From the NCBI RefSeq assembly GCF_007556595.1, contig NZ_VJNB01000004.1:1-64000 (forward strand): a stretch of 64,000 nucleotides of DNA, given 5' to 3'. Shown piece after piece: positions 16,973-29,897 of the stretch (positions are counted from its first letter, which is position 1; each line of letters opens with the position of its first letter). This stretch comes from Tepidimonas alkaliphilus (lineage in GTDB: Bacteria > Pseudomonadota > Gammaproteobacteria > Burkholderiales > Burkholderiaceae_C). The notes beneath the pieces are model-generated. The model was not told the DNA's origin and did no database searches. It saw only the letters and a program-made list of their open reading frames with translations. A program made the position numbers and the translations under genes.

Positions 16973-17704
16973 ATGGCAAACATTCTGGTGGTGGACGACG
17001 AGCTTGGCATCCGCGAGCTGTTGTTCGAAATCCTTGACGACGAGGGGCACAGCGTCGAACTGGCCGAAAACGCCGCCCAAGCGCGCCAAGCGCGTCAGCG
17101 CAGCCAGCCCGATCTGGTGCTGCTGGACATTTGGATGCCCGACACCGATGGCGTCACGCTGCTGAAAGAGTGGGCTGCTACCGGGCAGCTGACCATGCCG
17201 GTGATCATGATGAGCGGTCACGCCACCATCGAAACCGCCGTAGAGGCCACCCGCATCGGCGCCGTCGGCTTTCTTGAGAAACCCATCACGCTGCAAAAGC
17301 TGCTGCAAGCCGTGGACAAGGCGCTGAGCCGCGCGCCGCTGCACATGGTGGCCGCAGCGCCTGCGGCTGATTCTGCGGCTGCGCCCGAGGCCGCGGCCCA
17401 AACGCCAGCCCAAGGGGCCGCCGCGCCGTCAGCCGCCTCAGCCGAGCCTAAAGAAGAAGCGGCGGCGCTGTGCGGCACTGTTGCGCTGCCGTGGCCGGGT
17501 CGCGGCACGTTGATGCTGGACTTGGATGCGCCGCTGCGCGAGGCGCGAGACGCCTTTGAAAAGGCTTACTTCGAGTTTCACTTGGCCAAAGAGCAGGGCT
17601 CGATGACGCGGGTGGCCGAAAAAAGCGGCCTGGAGCGCACGCATCTTTATCGCAAACTCAAGCAGCTGGGGGTGGATCTGTCGCGCGCCAAGCGGCTGGC
17701 GTGA
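16973..17704 (+). CDS. NtrX-like response regulator without AAA+ domain (receiver plus Fis HTH)
   Basis: The 243-residue protein has a receiver domain (residues 1-122) with the phospho-acceptor aspartate in LVLLDIWMPDTDG and the acidic pair in VVDDE. An Ala/Pro/Glu-rich linker of about 45 residues follows, and a C-terminal Fis-type helix-turn-helix (GSMTRVAEKSGLERTHLYRK). Classical NtrX has a central sigma-54-interacting AAA+ ATPase of about 240 residues; it is absent here and replaced by the linker. The protein should therefore bind DNA without activating sigma-54 polymerase. It is co-transcribed with the kinase. Confidence 0.85.
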   Translation: MANILVVDDELGIRELLFEILDDEGHSVELAENAAQARQARQRSQPDLVLLDIWMPDTDGVTLLKEWAATGQLTMPVIMMSGHATIETAVEATRIGAVGFLEKPITLQKLLQAVDKALSRAPLHMVAAAPAADSAAAPEAAAQTPAQGAAAPSAASAEPKEEAAALCGTVALPWPGRGTLMLDLDAPLREARDAFEKAYFEFHLAKEQGSMTRVAEKSGLERTHLYRKLKQLGVDLSRAKRLA

Positions 17705-17774
17705 GTGTGCGATGCGAACGGGGTCGCGCCGTCCCGATGGGACGCGCCAGCCATGCTACAATCGAAGCTTTAGC

Positions 17775-17850
<76 letters not shown>

Positions 17851-17860
17851 TCGTGCCACG

Positions 17861-17886
17861 CCCAACTCTCTACAGTTGGGTGTTTT
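17861..17886 (+). terminator. Rho-independent terminator of tRNA-Phe
   Basis: CCCAACT (17861-17867), a six-base loop, and AGTTGGG (17874-17880) form a perfect 7-bp stem followed by TGTTTTCATTTC. It lies 10 nt after the tRNA CCA end. Confidence 0.85.
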
Positions 17887-18260
17887 CATTTCTATCTTCC
17901 GTGCTGCCACACGGGGCAGCGCGGCTGACCTACGTTGATAAACCGAAAAGTTAGCTTCCCGGAAAGTCCTCTGATCAGGTTCCTTTCGTTTCCCCTTCTC
18001 TCAAAGCTGGTTTCACCTTTTCGACGAAGCTCACGCAGACAACCTCGTGCGTCAGCGCCCCGAGCGGTCATCACAATCTTGGGTCATTCATCCTGCTTGG
18101 GTGACTCAACGCCAGGCTAGCTCAAAACGGATAGCGTTGCGAAGGGGCAGGCAAAGGTCGATCCTCGCAGGAAGTGAAATGGGCGTGGCGGGCACACAAG
18201 GCGTCTCCTCGACCTTTATTTTGTCGCTGTCGCTTACTTTGTATCTTTGAACGCGTTGAT
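17887..18260. other. Gene-free segment between tRNA-Phe and the restriction island
   Basis: About 370 nt of visibly lower GC than its surroundings. I find no coding frame with family resemblance, no copy of the tRNA 3' end and no integrase. It may be a residue of the insertion that brought in the restriction genes. Confidence 0.5.
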
Positions 18261-18280
18261 GGGCTGGCTTCATCCAGCCC
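18261..18280 (-). terminator. Hairpin at the 3' end of the restriction operon
   Basis: GGGCTGG (18261-18267) and CCAGCCC (18274-18280) form a 7-bp stem 13 nt past the stop of the minus-strand metallopeptidase gene. No U-tract follows on the minus strand, so a terminator role is only suggested by position. Confidence 0.35.
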
Positions 18281-18293
18281 GCGTGCCATCCCC

Positions 18294-18613
18294 CTATCGA
18301 TGCTTATCCCGGCCGATTTTGGTGGTGCCTTCGAACCTGCGCCAGCCTGGTAGGTGCGCGCTCATCAGCGCCTTGAACATGCGTCCGTGGCTGGGATAGC
18401 GCAAATGAAGCAGCTCATGGACAATCACGTAGTCCTGAAAACACTCATTTTGGTTGAGCAAGTCAACGGCCAGGGTGATGATGCCTGACGAGGAGCAGGA
18501 ACCCCACTTTCCGCGCATTTCCTGAATGCGAATGACGCGAGGATTCACTCTAAGCTTGACTGCCCAAGCCAGTGCTCGGCGTCGCAATTCTTGAGTCGGG
18601 TATAGCGACGATT

Positions 18614-18617
<4 letters not shown>
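18294..18617 (-). CDS. Short YgjP/DUF45-type metallopeptidase domain protein
   Basis: The 107-residue protein carries a zinc-metallopeptidase motif [15 protein letters not shown], that is HExxH with a third histidine six residues on, as in the YgjP/SprT-like (DUF45, M48-related) family. [11 protein letters not shown] is the family's preceding beta-strand signature. Usual YgjP proteins are about 230 residues; this one contains only the catalytic C-terminal part. Its start overlaps the hsdR stop by 4 nt, so it is translated with the restriction subunit. DUF45 proteins are often found beside type I restriction genes (from memory); their substrate is unknown. Confidence 0.8.
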
Positions 18618-21556
<2,939 letters not shown>

Positions 21557-21615
21557 GGGCTCACCCTCCCACTGGCGCGCTCACTGAAGGGCAAGATGCC
21601 TGCTACCATGCGAGA

Positions 21616-21695
21616 CAAAGGTTCTTTCCGGGTGACAAGCGGCCAAGGGCCGCTGCCCGTCAGCGACGACGGGGTAACCCGGAAGGTCATTTTTT
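21616..21695 (+). ncRNA. Candidate structured sRNA, copy A, antisense to hsdR leader
   Basis: The element starts with AAAGGTTC, then a closing stem of 10 bp (21624-21633 with 21677-21686, including one G-U). The junction is GACA. P2 is a 7-bp stem AGCGGCC/GGCCGCT with triloop AAG (21638-21654). P3 is CCCGTC/GACGGG (21656-21673), the junction is GTA, and the element ends GGTCA plus six T. The closing stem plus T-run has the form of an intrinsic terminator on the plus strand. An extended -10 (TGC then TACCAT, 21604-21609) precedes it; the -35 is weak. The same architecture recurs at 21857-21931. Confidence 0.7.
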
Positions 21696-21823
21696 GGCTA
21701 CAGTGGCGTTGGGAACGGGAATGCCCGTTCGGCGGTCGTCGCCTGGTGTAACCGGGGGCGGCCGTTTTCATGTGGTGCGGTCGTCCAAGCCCTCGGCGGA
21801 CTGCTGGAGTTCGCAGGCAAGCC
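21696..21823. other. Hairpin-rich spacer between the two RNA copies
   Basis: GAACGGG-AATG-CCCGTTC (21713-21730) and GGCG-GTCGT-CGCC (21731-21743) are adjacent hairpins in the same order as P2 and P3 of the flanking RNAs. They are followed by GTGTAACC and a G-rich tract ending in TTTT (21765-21768), like the 3' half of copy A. No 5' strand of the closing stem and no AAAGGTTC are present. It may be a degenerate third copy or a target region. Confidence 0.4.
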
Positions 21824-21852
21824 TTGCCTCCTGCAGGGAAAGCTGCTAGACT
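21824..21852 (+). promoter_or_regulatory. Promoter of RNA copy B
   Basis: TTGCCT (21824-21829) and TAGACT (21847-21852) are separated by 17 nt, and TGC precedes the -10 as an extended element. The predicted start falls at about 21859, just before the conserved AAAGGTTC. A similarly placed TGC-TACCAT precedes copy A. Confidence 0.6.
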
Positions 21853-21856
21853 CGTG

Positions 21857-21931
21857 ACCAAAGGTTCCCCCCCGATGACAAGAGCCCAAGGGGCTCTCTC
21901 CGGCAACGGAGTAGTCGGGGGGGTCGTTTTT
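21857..21931 (+). ncRNA. Candidate structured sRNA, copy B, beside DUF3800
   Basis: It has the same plan as copy A: ACCAAAGGTTC, then a closing stem CCCCCCCGA/TCGGGGGGG (21867-21875 with 21915-21923) and junction TGACA. P2 is AGAGCCC/GGGCTCT with triloop AAG (21881-21897), and P3 is CTCCG-GCAA-CGGAG (21898-21911) with a GNRA-like loop. The junction is TAG, and the end is TCG plus five T. Stem sequences differ from copy A while pairing, loops and junctions are kept, which indicates selection on RNA structure. It ends 19 nt from the convergent DUF3800 stop codon. Confidence 0.75.
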
Positions 21932-21950
21932 GCTGGCATGGCACGCTTCA

Positions 21951-22613
21951 TCAGTAGTAGTACCTCGTGCCGGTACGAAAGATGTCGAACTCGCTGCGCA
22001 TCGCGGGCTTGAGGCGGTCGTAGTGCTCCGTCTCTCCCCGCTGCCACTTCCGGAACACCGCCCAGCAGCAATAATCCGCCACTTGCAAGCCGTAATGGGA
22101 GCGCGAGGCGTGATGCAGGATGCGGTACTTCATCCCGGCCGGCAGCATCTTGGCCAGCGACTGCTGGATGGCCTTTTCGATGGCCTGCCGCTTCTTCTGC
22201 ACCGGGATGGTGTCGGTGATGATGATCACCTTCTCCGCGCCGGATTCGAGCTCTTTGGGTAGAACATATTTGAGCAGGTAGCCCAGCATTTCCGGGTAAA
22301 AGCGCCGATCCTCACGCAAGGCCGGCCCGGTCTTGGGCTTTTCCACGATCAGGCTGTCGATGCGCAAGTCGGAAAGGTGTCCAGCTATCAGCTCGAACAC
22401 GCGGCCACGCACCCGCGGGTTGTCGTCGGCGCAGTGAAAATATTCAGTATCCAGCCCGAATTCCAGGCAGTCATGCTTGTAGTCGTCGAGCGTCGTGTGC
22501 GCCGCAAACGGGCGCCGCATGCTCACGCTGGTGAGCACGAAGTAGCGCGTGCCTTTCGGGCTGAAATCGAAATTACCCGCCTCGTCGAGGAAGAGATAAG
22601 CGCAGCGGCTCAC
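21951..22613 (-). CDS. DUF3800 domain protein
   Basis: The 220-residue protein starts with GTG at 22613 and shows the DUF3800 pattern: an N-terminal YLFLDEAGNFDF with the conserved aspartate, and the C-terminal HYGLQVADYCCWAVFRKW with conserved Asp near an Ala-Asp pair. The family is predicted to adopt an RNase H-like fold and is common in defence and mobile contexts; no activity is proven. It lies between hsdS and hsdR in the same orientation, so it is probably part of the restriction operon. Two RNA-like elements lie just beyond its 3' end. Confidence 0.85.
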   Translation of the reverse strand: MSRCAYLFLDEAGNFDFSPKGTRYFVLTSVSMRRPFAAHTTLDDYKHDCLEFGLDTEYFHCADDNPRVRGRVFELIAGHLSDLRIDSLIVEKPKTGPALREDRRFYPEMLGYLLKYVLPKELESGAEKVIIITDTIPVQKKRQAIEKAIQQSLAKMLPAGMKYRILHHASRSHYGLQVADYCCWAVFRKWQRGETEHYDRLKPAMRSEFDIFRTGTRYYY

Positions 22614-22734
22614 GCGTAGTCTCCGCTGCGCTCGAAAGAAAAGCCCCAGGGTTCGGCGCTTCCCGTATAAGAGGGGGAAGGCTTACTGCCAGGGGCGGAT
22701 GAAGGCTTAATCATAGCCCAAGTCTCCTTTTCTA

Positions 22735-23984
22735 TCAAGCCGCCACGTGGGGCGTGTGAGAGGAATCGAGAGCCGAGAGATCAAGGTCGGCCACGCGGAT
22801 CTCGCCGGTCATCAGCTTGTGCAGCAGGGCCTTGAAGAGCTCCTCCAGCACCTGTTTCTTCTTGCGATGCAGCTCGATCTTGCGGTCGATGGCGTCGAGG
22901 ATGGCGACGATCTCGCGTTGCTCTTCAATTGTTGGCAGCGGCATCGATAGCTCAGCAAGCCGTGCGCGCGACAGATTCGGAATCGTCGTCTTGTTTCCTG
23001 CGCCTTCGTAGACCTTGCGGTGACAAAAGCCGACCTCCAGCCATGCCGCTGTGAACTTCGTATTCGCGGTGCCAGTATCCAGGGGACGCAGCCGGTGCAG
23101 ATGATTCTGGTAGGTAATCCCAGACTCGTCGCGCTCCCACACTGCCGCGCGACCGATTTCGCCACCTTCGCAGACGAGCAGGTCACCTTGTCGAAGCCAG
23201 CGCTCTCCAATCGCTTCGGCAGGCATGTGCATGCGGCTCACGATAGACAGGTCGATGTGCCCCCAGTAGACATTCGAGGTACGTAGGAAAGGAATGCCGT
23301 CTGTCCCGTCGGAGAGGTTGCGCTTGAGGGAAACGCCCTGAACGATCTCGAAGACCTCGCCTATAGGCCGGATTTCCCAACTCTCCGGCACCGGCCCGAT
23401 TTCGGTGTCCTTCTGCGGCTCGCCACGCAGGCCGTGCGTGAACAGCTTGCGCATGGCGGCGCGTTTGAGTTCATCGGTGACGGCCGCCAACCGAAGCTGA
23501 ACCGCAATCGCACTTTCCAGCTTGAACAGCAGCTTTGAAATCAACTTTTGTTCTGCCAATGGCGGGACTGGAATCTGGAGCGCTGCCAGCGTGAGCTTGC
23601 TTACATGAGGAATTGTCGAGCCCGTTGTCCCGTCGTTTAGCTTATTGAATGCCGTTTTGAGAAAAAAGTAGCAGAAGCCTTCTTCGAGAATTGAATCTTC
23701 CGGTCTGATCAGGGCCATCGTTGAAGCCAGGACAGCATTCTGGCCAACAAACACTTCACCCGCGTTGGAGCCGTCCCAAATCAGAACTGGACAGCCTTTT
23801 GGCGTAATGACGCAGTTTTTTAGTTCGTCGGTTGGCACGAACTGCAATGCCTTGCCATTGCGAAAAAAATCGGCTGTTGCATACGGAATCGCACCGCCTT
23901 GCGCATCATAGACCAACCGTCGCGGCTTGCGGCCTTTCGTAATGGTGACGAGAGCGCCCAGGGGGCGTGTTGGCCATACGGAGT

Positions 23985-23988
<4 letters not shown>
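22735..23988 (-). CDS. hsdS: Type I restriction enzyme specificity subunit (HsdS)
   Basis: The 417-residue protein has two target recognition domains (about residues 1-135 and 200-350), each followed by a helical conserved spacer. The first spacer contains [20 protein letters not shown] and the second [20 protein letters not shown], the repeated signature of HsdS. It sets the bipartite DNA target for both methylation and cleavage. Its start overlaps the hsdM stop by 4 nt. Sequence near its 5' end is visibly less GC-rich than the housekeeping genes, in keeping with horizontal transfer. The target sequence cannot be read from the protein. Confidence 0.93.
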
Positions 23989-25817
<1,829 letters not shown>

Positions 25818-25823
25818 GTTTGC

Positions 25824-25853
25824 GATATTTGCTATATCAATCTGTTTTGTCAA
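25824..25853 (-). promoter_or_regulatory. Promoter and candidate operator of the hsdM operon
   Basis: On the minus strand a perfect TTGACA -35 box (25853-25848) is followed after 17 nt by AAATAT, a poor -10. Directly before the start codon lies an inverted repeat GATAT-N5-ATATC (plus strand 25824-25838). It overlaps two adjacent 9-bp direct repeats TTTGCGATA and TTTGCTATA (25819-25836, one mismatch). The HTH domain of HsdM itself is the obvious candidate ligand. Confidence 0.5.
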
Positions 25854-26132
25854 GTGTGCAGGGCGACCGCGGTGACGGGGTGATTTTTCAGCATGAGCTT
25901 CGGCGCCTTGGCCCCTTCTTCGCACAAGAAGGCGCGGACTTGCAGGCTCATCAAGTCGGCCCCGGGCTTGGCGACGTTTACCGGGTGGCAGCGCATTGAG
26001 CCGGCAGCCCTTTCTCTTGCCTGCCGCCTCGAGTATGGCTGCTTGTTGGTGTTAAAACCGACGGAGTCGGCCGGCACAGCCCGATACGGCCACGCGTTCC
26101 GCGGCTTGAAGCAACGCCGCTGCCGTCCGGGT
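25854..26132. other. Intergenic segment between hsdM and xthA
   Basis: About 280 nt between two divergent genes. Short open frames exist on both strands but none resembles a family I know. No tRNA remnant, transposase or terminator is evident. It marks the junction of the restriction island with core genes. Confidence 0.4.
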
Positions 26133-26146
26133 TACCATCGGCCCCC

Positions 26147-26938
26147 ATGTTGCGCGTTACCACGCTCAATCTCAACGGGTTGCGTTCGGCGGTTTCCAAG
26201 GGGCTCGAAGACTGGGTTGCCGCCGCTGCGCCCGATGTGCTGTGCGTGCAGGAGCTCAAAGCCCAAGCCAGCGATGTGGCGGGGCGGCTGCAAACCTTGG
26301 CGGGGCGGCCTGGGTATTTTCACTTTGCCGCCCGCAAAGGCTACGCGGGCGTGGGCATCTACACGGCGTTGCAGCCCAGCGACGTGGTGCAGGGCATCGG
26401 GGTGCCGGAATTGGACGAGGAGGGGCGTTGGATTGAGCTGCGCTTCGACACGCCCGCGCGGCGCTTCAGCATCGTCAGCGTCTATTTTCCGAGCGGCTCT
26501 TCAAGCGACGAGCGCCAGCAGGCCAAGTTTCGTTTTTTGGATTGCATCGAGCCGCTGCTGAAGCGCTTGGCGCAGCAGCGCGAGGTGCTTTTGTGCGGCG
26601 ACGTCAACATCGCCCACACCGAAAAAGACCTCAAGAACTGGCGCTCCAACCAAAAAAACAGCGGCTTTTTGCCTGAGGAGCGCGCATGGGTGAGCCGGCT
26701 GTTGGCCGATGGCCGCTGGGTGGATGTGTATCGCCGGCTGCACCCTGACGCTGAGGGCGAGGGCTACACGTGGTGGAGCAACCGCGGCCAGGCGTGGGCC
26801 AAGAATGTGGGCTGGCGCATCGACGTGCACTGGGCCACGCCGGCGGTGGCCGCCGCAGCGCGCGCCGCCGAGGTGTATAAGGCGCAGCGTTTTTCCGACC
26901 ATGCGCCGCTGACGATCAGCTACGACTGGGCGGTCTAG
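26147..26938 (+). CDS. xthA: Exodeoxyribonuclease III
   Basis: The 263-residue protein is a class II AP endonuclease and 3'-5' exonuclease of base excision repair. The active-site segments are all present: TLNLNGLRSA near the N-terminus, CVQELKAQ with the metal-binding glutamate, CGDVNIAHTEKDLKNW with Asp and Asn, and FSDHAPLTISY with the terminal Asp-His. No ribosome-binding site precedes the ATG; a TACCAT box at 26133-26138 ends 8 nt upstream, suggesting a leaderless transcript. It is transcribed divergently from the restriction operon. Confidence 0.95.
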   Translation: MLRVTTLNLNGLRSAVSKGLEDWVAAAAPDVLCVQELKAQASDVAGRLQTLAGRPGYFHFAARKGYAGVGIYTALQPSDVVQGIGVPELDEEGRWIELRFDTPARRFSIVSVYFPSGSSSDERQQAKFRFLDCIEPLLKRLAQQREVLLCGDVNIAHTEKDLKNWRSNQKNSGFLPEERAWVSRLLADGRWVDVYRRLHPDAEGEGYTWWSNRGQAWAKNVGWRIDVHWATPAVAAAARAAEVYKAQRFSDHAPLTISYDWAV

Positions 26939-26975
26939 CGCTGCCGGGGCTTGACGCCTGCCCTACACTGAAAGC

Positions 26976-28040
26976 ATGAGCATGATTCCTGCCACCATCC
27001 TGACCGGTTTTTTGGGCTCGGGCAAGACCACCCTGCTGAAGCGGCTGTTGACCGAGGCGCATGGCCAGCGCATTGCCGTGATCGAAAACGAGTTCGGCGC
27101 GGAAAACATCGACACCGACATCCTTGTGGCCGACACCGAGGAGCAGATCGTGCAGATGAGCAACGGCTGCATTTGCTGCACGATCCGCGAAGACTTGCGC
27201 AGCACGCTGTCGCAGTTGGCCGAAAAGCGCCGCAAGGGGCTGCTGGCGTTTGATCGCGTGGTGATCGAGACCACGGGCCTGGCCGATCCTGGCCCGGTGG
27301 CGCAGACGTTTTTCATGGACGATGAGGTGGCTGAGACCTACCTGCTGGATGCCATCGTGACGCTGGTGGACGCCAAGCATGCCGCGCGGCAGCTCGACGA
27401 GCGGCAGGAGGCGCGCCGGCAGGTGGGCTTTGCCGACCGCATCTTTATCAGCAAGGCCGACCTGGTGCCGGCCGACGAGCTCGACGCGCTGGTTCACCGC
27501 TTGAAGCACATGAACCCGCGCGCGCCGATCGAGACGGCGCACTTTGGCCAGGTGCCGCTGGACAAGGTGTTCGATCTGCGCGGCTTCAACCTCAACGCCA
27601 AGCTCGAGATCGACCCGGATTTTTTGCAGCCCGCCGGTGACGACGCCCACGACCACAGTCACTGCGACCACGAGCACGGGCACTGCGCGCACGACCACGA
27701 CCATGATCATGGGCACGGCCAGGCCCGACATCACCACCACGACGACGATGTCAAGAGCTTCGTCTGGAGGAGCGAGCGACCGTTTGACCCGCACAAGCTG
27801 GAGGACTTTCTTGGCGCGGTGGTGCAGGTTTGGGGCCCCAAGTTGTTGCGCTACAAAGGCGTGCTGCACATGCAGGGCACCGACCGCAAGGTGATCTTCC
27901 AGGGTGTGCACCAGCTGATGGGCAGCGACCTCGGCCCGGTGTGGAAGCCAGGCGAGAAACGCGAGAGCCGCATGGTGTTCATCGGCATCGACCTGCCGCG
28001 TGACATTTTGACGCAAGGCTTGCAGCAAGCGTTGGTCTGA
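26976..28040 (+). CDS. COG0523 (CobW/Zn chaperone-type) GTPase
   Basis: The 354-residue G3E GTPase has Walker A GFLGSGKTT (11-19), the metal-binding GCICC motif (64-68), Walker B ETTGLADP and the base-recognition SKAD (159-162). A linker at residues 225-255 contains 15 histidines and two cysteines, typical of members that load or store zinc or another divalent metal. The C-terminal CobW domain begins at about residue 258. A TACACT box ends 6 nt before the ATG, so the mRNA may be leaderless. The neighbouring gene is a DksA that lacks zinc ligands. The metal is not determinable from sequence. Confidence 0.88.
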   Translation: MSMIPATILTGFLGSGKTTLLKRLLTEAHGQRIAVIENEFGAENIDTDILVADTEEQIVQMSNGCICCTIREDLRSTLSQLAEKRRKGLLAFDRVVIETTGLADPGPVAQTFFMDDEVAETYLLDAIVTLVDAKHAARQLDERQEARRQVGFADRIFISKADLVPADELDALVHRLKHMNPRAPIETAHFGQVPLDKVFDLRGFNLNAKLEIDPDFLQPAGDDAHDHSHCDHEHGHCAHDHDHDHGHGQARHHHHDDDVKSFVWRSERPFDPHKLEDFLGAVVQVWGPKLLRYKGVLHMQGTDRKVIFQGVHQLMGSDLGPVWKPGEKRESRMVFIGIDLPRDILTQGLQQALV

Positions 28041-28161
28041 CTGTTGCGCGCACCCCTTACAATCGGCGCCCATTCACCGATGGGAGGATGCCGACGTGCA
28101 AAGCGAGCTGCAGCCCGCGGTGCGCCGGTTGCCCATTCCACCACCGCAGAGGAGAGGCATC

Positions 28162-28815
28162 GTGGTTTCGACACGCTCGTTGCGTTCTGAGGCGGCTGCC
28201 GAAGCGGCCTCGCCAGCGCGCCGCAACGCCGGCTCGCGCCGTGCCGCAGCCAACGTGCGCGAATCGTCGGCGTCGGCGCCCGTTCAAGAGGCCCACGCGG
28301 TTTCTCAAGCTCCTGAATCCGTCATGACGACCCCCTCCACCGCTGCGGCGCCCGGGCTGATGAAGGATCCAGCCCGGGCCGACAACTGGAAAAAGCTGCC
28401 GATCGAGCAGCTCACCGACGCCGACATCCTGGCGATGCCGGACGAGGAGTACATGAACGACGTGCAGCTGGCGTACTTCCGCCGCAAGCTGCTTCAGCTC
28501 AAGCATGGCATCCTCGTCAACGCGGGCGAGACCACCGAGCACCTGCGCGAAGACACGGTGGTGGTGCCTGATCCGGCGGATCGCGCCACCATCGAAGAAG
28601 AGCACGCGCTGGAGCTGCGCACCCGCGACCGCGAGCGCAAACTGCTGAAAAAGATCGAACAGGCGTTGGCGCGCATCGACAGCGGCGAATACGGGTATTG
28701 CGAGGAGACCGGCGAGCCCATTGGCGTGGCGCGGCTGCTGGCGCGCCCGACGGCAAGCCTGTCGATCGAAGCGCAGCAGCGCCGCGAGCTCAAGCAAAAG
28801 CTGTTCGGCGACTGA
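28162..28815 (+). CDS. dksA: DksA/TraR-family RNA polymerase regulator, zinc-cysteine-poor
   Basis: DksA binds the polymerase secondary channel and works with ppGpp. The GTG at 28162 follows AGGAGAGG at 28150-28157, giving 217 residues. The first 70 or so are low-complexity and not part of the fold. The coiled coil (about residues 100-155) is followed by the globular segment YGYCEETGEPIG. Of the four zinc cysteines in E. coli DksA only Cys180 remains; the others are Thr183, Ser201 and Ala204. This pattern is common in alpha- and betaproteobacteria and implies a zinc-independent fold. A TACAAT box at 28058-28063 may be its -10. Confidence 0.9.
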   Translation: MVSTRSLRSEAAAEAASPARRNAGSRRAAANVRESSASAPVQEAHAVSQAPESVMTTPSTAAAPGLMKDPARADNWKKLPIEQLTDADILAMPDEEYMNDVQLAYFRRKLLQLKHGILVNAGETTEHLREDTVVVPDPADRATIEEEHALELRTRDRERKLLKKIEQALARIDSGEYGYCEETGEPIGVARLLARPTASLSIEAQQRRELKQKLFGD

Positions 28816-28881
28816 TGGCCGCTGGCGGCGGCCGGGCAGCCAGCCGGCCGCGCTGCCAGGGCCGGGTGCCCCGTGGCTGGC

Positions 28882-29892
28882 ATGAGCCTGCGGCAATGGT
28901 GGCAGCGGTTGTGGCGGCGTTGGCGCCGCGAGCGTGCGGCCGTCGGCGCGCTGCGGCGCATGGCGGCAGAGCGTGCTGCGTTGCAAGCCGCGTGGCAGCA
29001 AAAGCGCCGCGAAGAGCAAGAGTGGCACGCTGAGCTGGCCGAGCTGCGCGCGCGGCGTCGGGGTAGCGCGACAGCGTCCTTCCGCACGGCAAGGACGAGC
29101 CCGACCGCTTGGGCGGCGGGTTGGACGCTGCCTGCGACGCCGCGCACCGAAACAGCGCAGCAAATCGAGCGCATCCAGGCGCAAATGGAGGCTCAGCCGA
29201 CACTTGCTGGCGCCACGCCCAGTGCTGGGGCGGATGCCAACCCCAGGCCGCCAGCGATCGAGTTGGTGGAGCCGCCGCAGGAGGCCGGCACTGAGCTCGA
29301 CGATTGGCTTGGCCATCCGGCGTTGACCGAAGCTGCCGTGGCCTGGGCCAACGGGCAGGCGCAGGCTGCGCACCAGCTGCTCAGCGCGATGGAGGCCGAC
29401 GCCCAGCCGCCGGCCCTGGCCTGCGCGGCGGGGCGGTTGCGGCTGGATCTGTTGCAAGGGTTGGGCGACGCCGACGGTTACGCGCAGGCGGCGGCCGCAT
29501 GGGCGCAGCGCTTCGGTCGGCCCGAGCCCATGGTTTGGGCGTCTGACAGCCTTTTCCCCCCGGCGCCAATGGCCGACCCCAATCGCGCAACGGCCGCCCG
29601 GGTGACGTTACCCCAGGTGTTGGTCACGCCTTTGGACGCCACGCTGGCGCAGCTGGACGCTGCCTGCGCCGCCTGGCGGCCGGATGCCCGCGATCAGCCC
29701 CCGCTGCTGGTGATCGAAGCCGGCGCACTGCGGCGGCTGGACTTTGCTGCCGCCGGCGTGTTGCTGCAGTGGCACCTGGCCGCGCGCGCGCGGGGCTGGC
29801 ACGTGCGCTGGGATCATGTGCCGCCGCTGGTGGGGGTGCTGCTGCATGCCATCGGCATCGATGACGTGGCGCAGGTGCGGCTGCGACAATAG
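28882..29892 (+). CDS. STAS-domain protein of unknown function
   Basis: The 336-residue protein begins [18 protein letters not shown] (a GTG three codons upstream is possible). It has an Arg-rich, probably coiled-coil N-terminal third, a Pro/Ala-rich linker, a helical middle rich in Ala (about 140-210), and a C-terminal STAS-like fold with [24 protein letters not shown] domains bind nucleotides or act as anti-anti-sigma-like partners; the phosphorylatable serine position is not obvious. It lies between dksA and hslV as in related Burkholderiales. Function is unknown. Confidence 0.7.
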   Translation: MSLRQWWQRLWRRWRRERAAVGALRRMAAERAALQAAWQQKRREEQEWHAELAELRARRRGSATASFRTARTSPTAWAAGWTLPATPRTETAQQIERIQAQMEAQPTLAGATPSAGADANPRPPAIELVEPPQEAGTELDDWLGHPALTEAAVAWANGQAQAAHQLLSAMEADAQPPALACAAGRLRLDLLQGLGDADGYAQAAAAWAQRFGRPEPMVWASDSLFPPAPMADPNRATAARVTLPQVLVTPLDATLAQLDAACAAWRPDARDQPPLLVIEAGALRRLDFAAAGVLLQWHLAARARGWHVRWDHVPPLVGVLLHAIGIDDVAQVRLRQ

Positions 29893-29897
29893 CGGCC

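Noticed and set aside
25850-26077. Small minus-strand open frame upstream of hsdM
   Set aside because: Its stop lies in the hsdM -35 box and it has no recognisable domain or ribosome-binding site.
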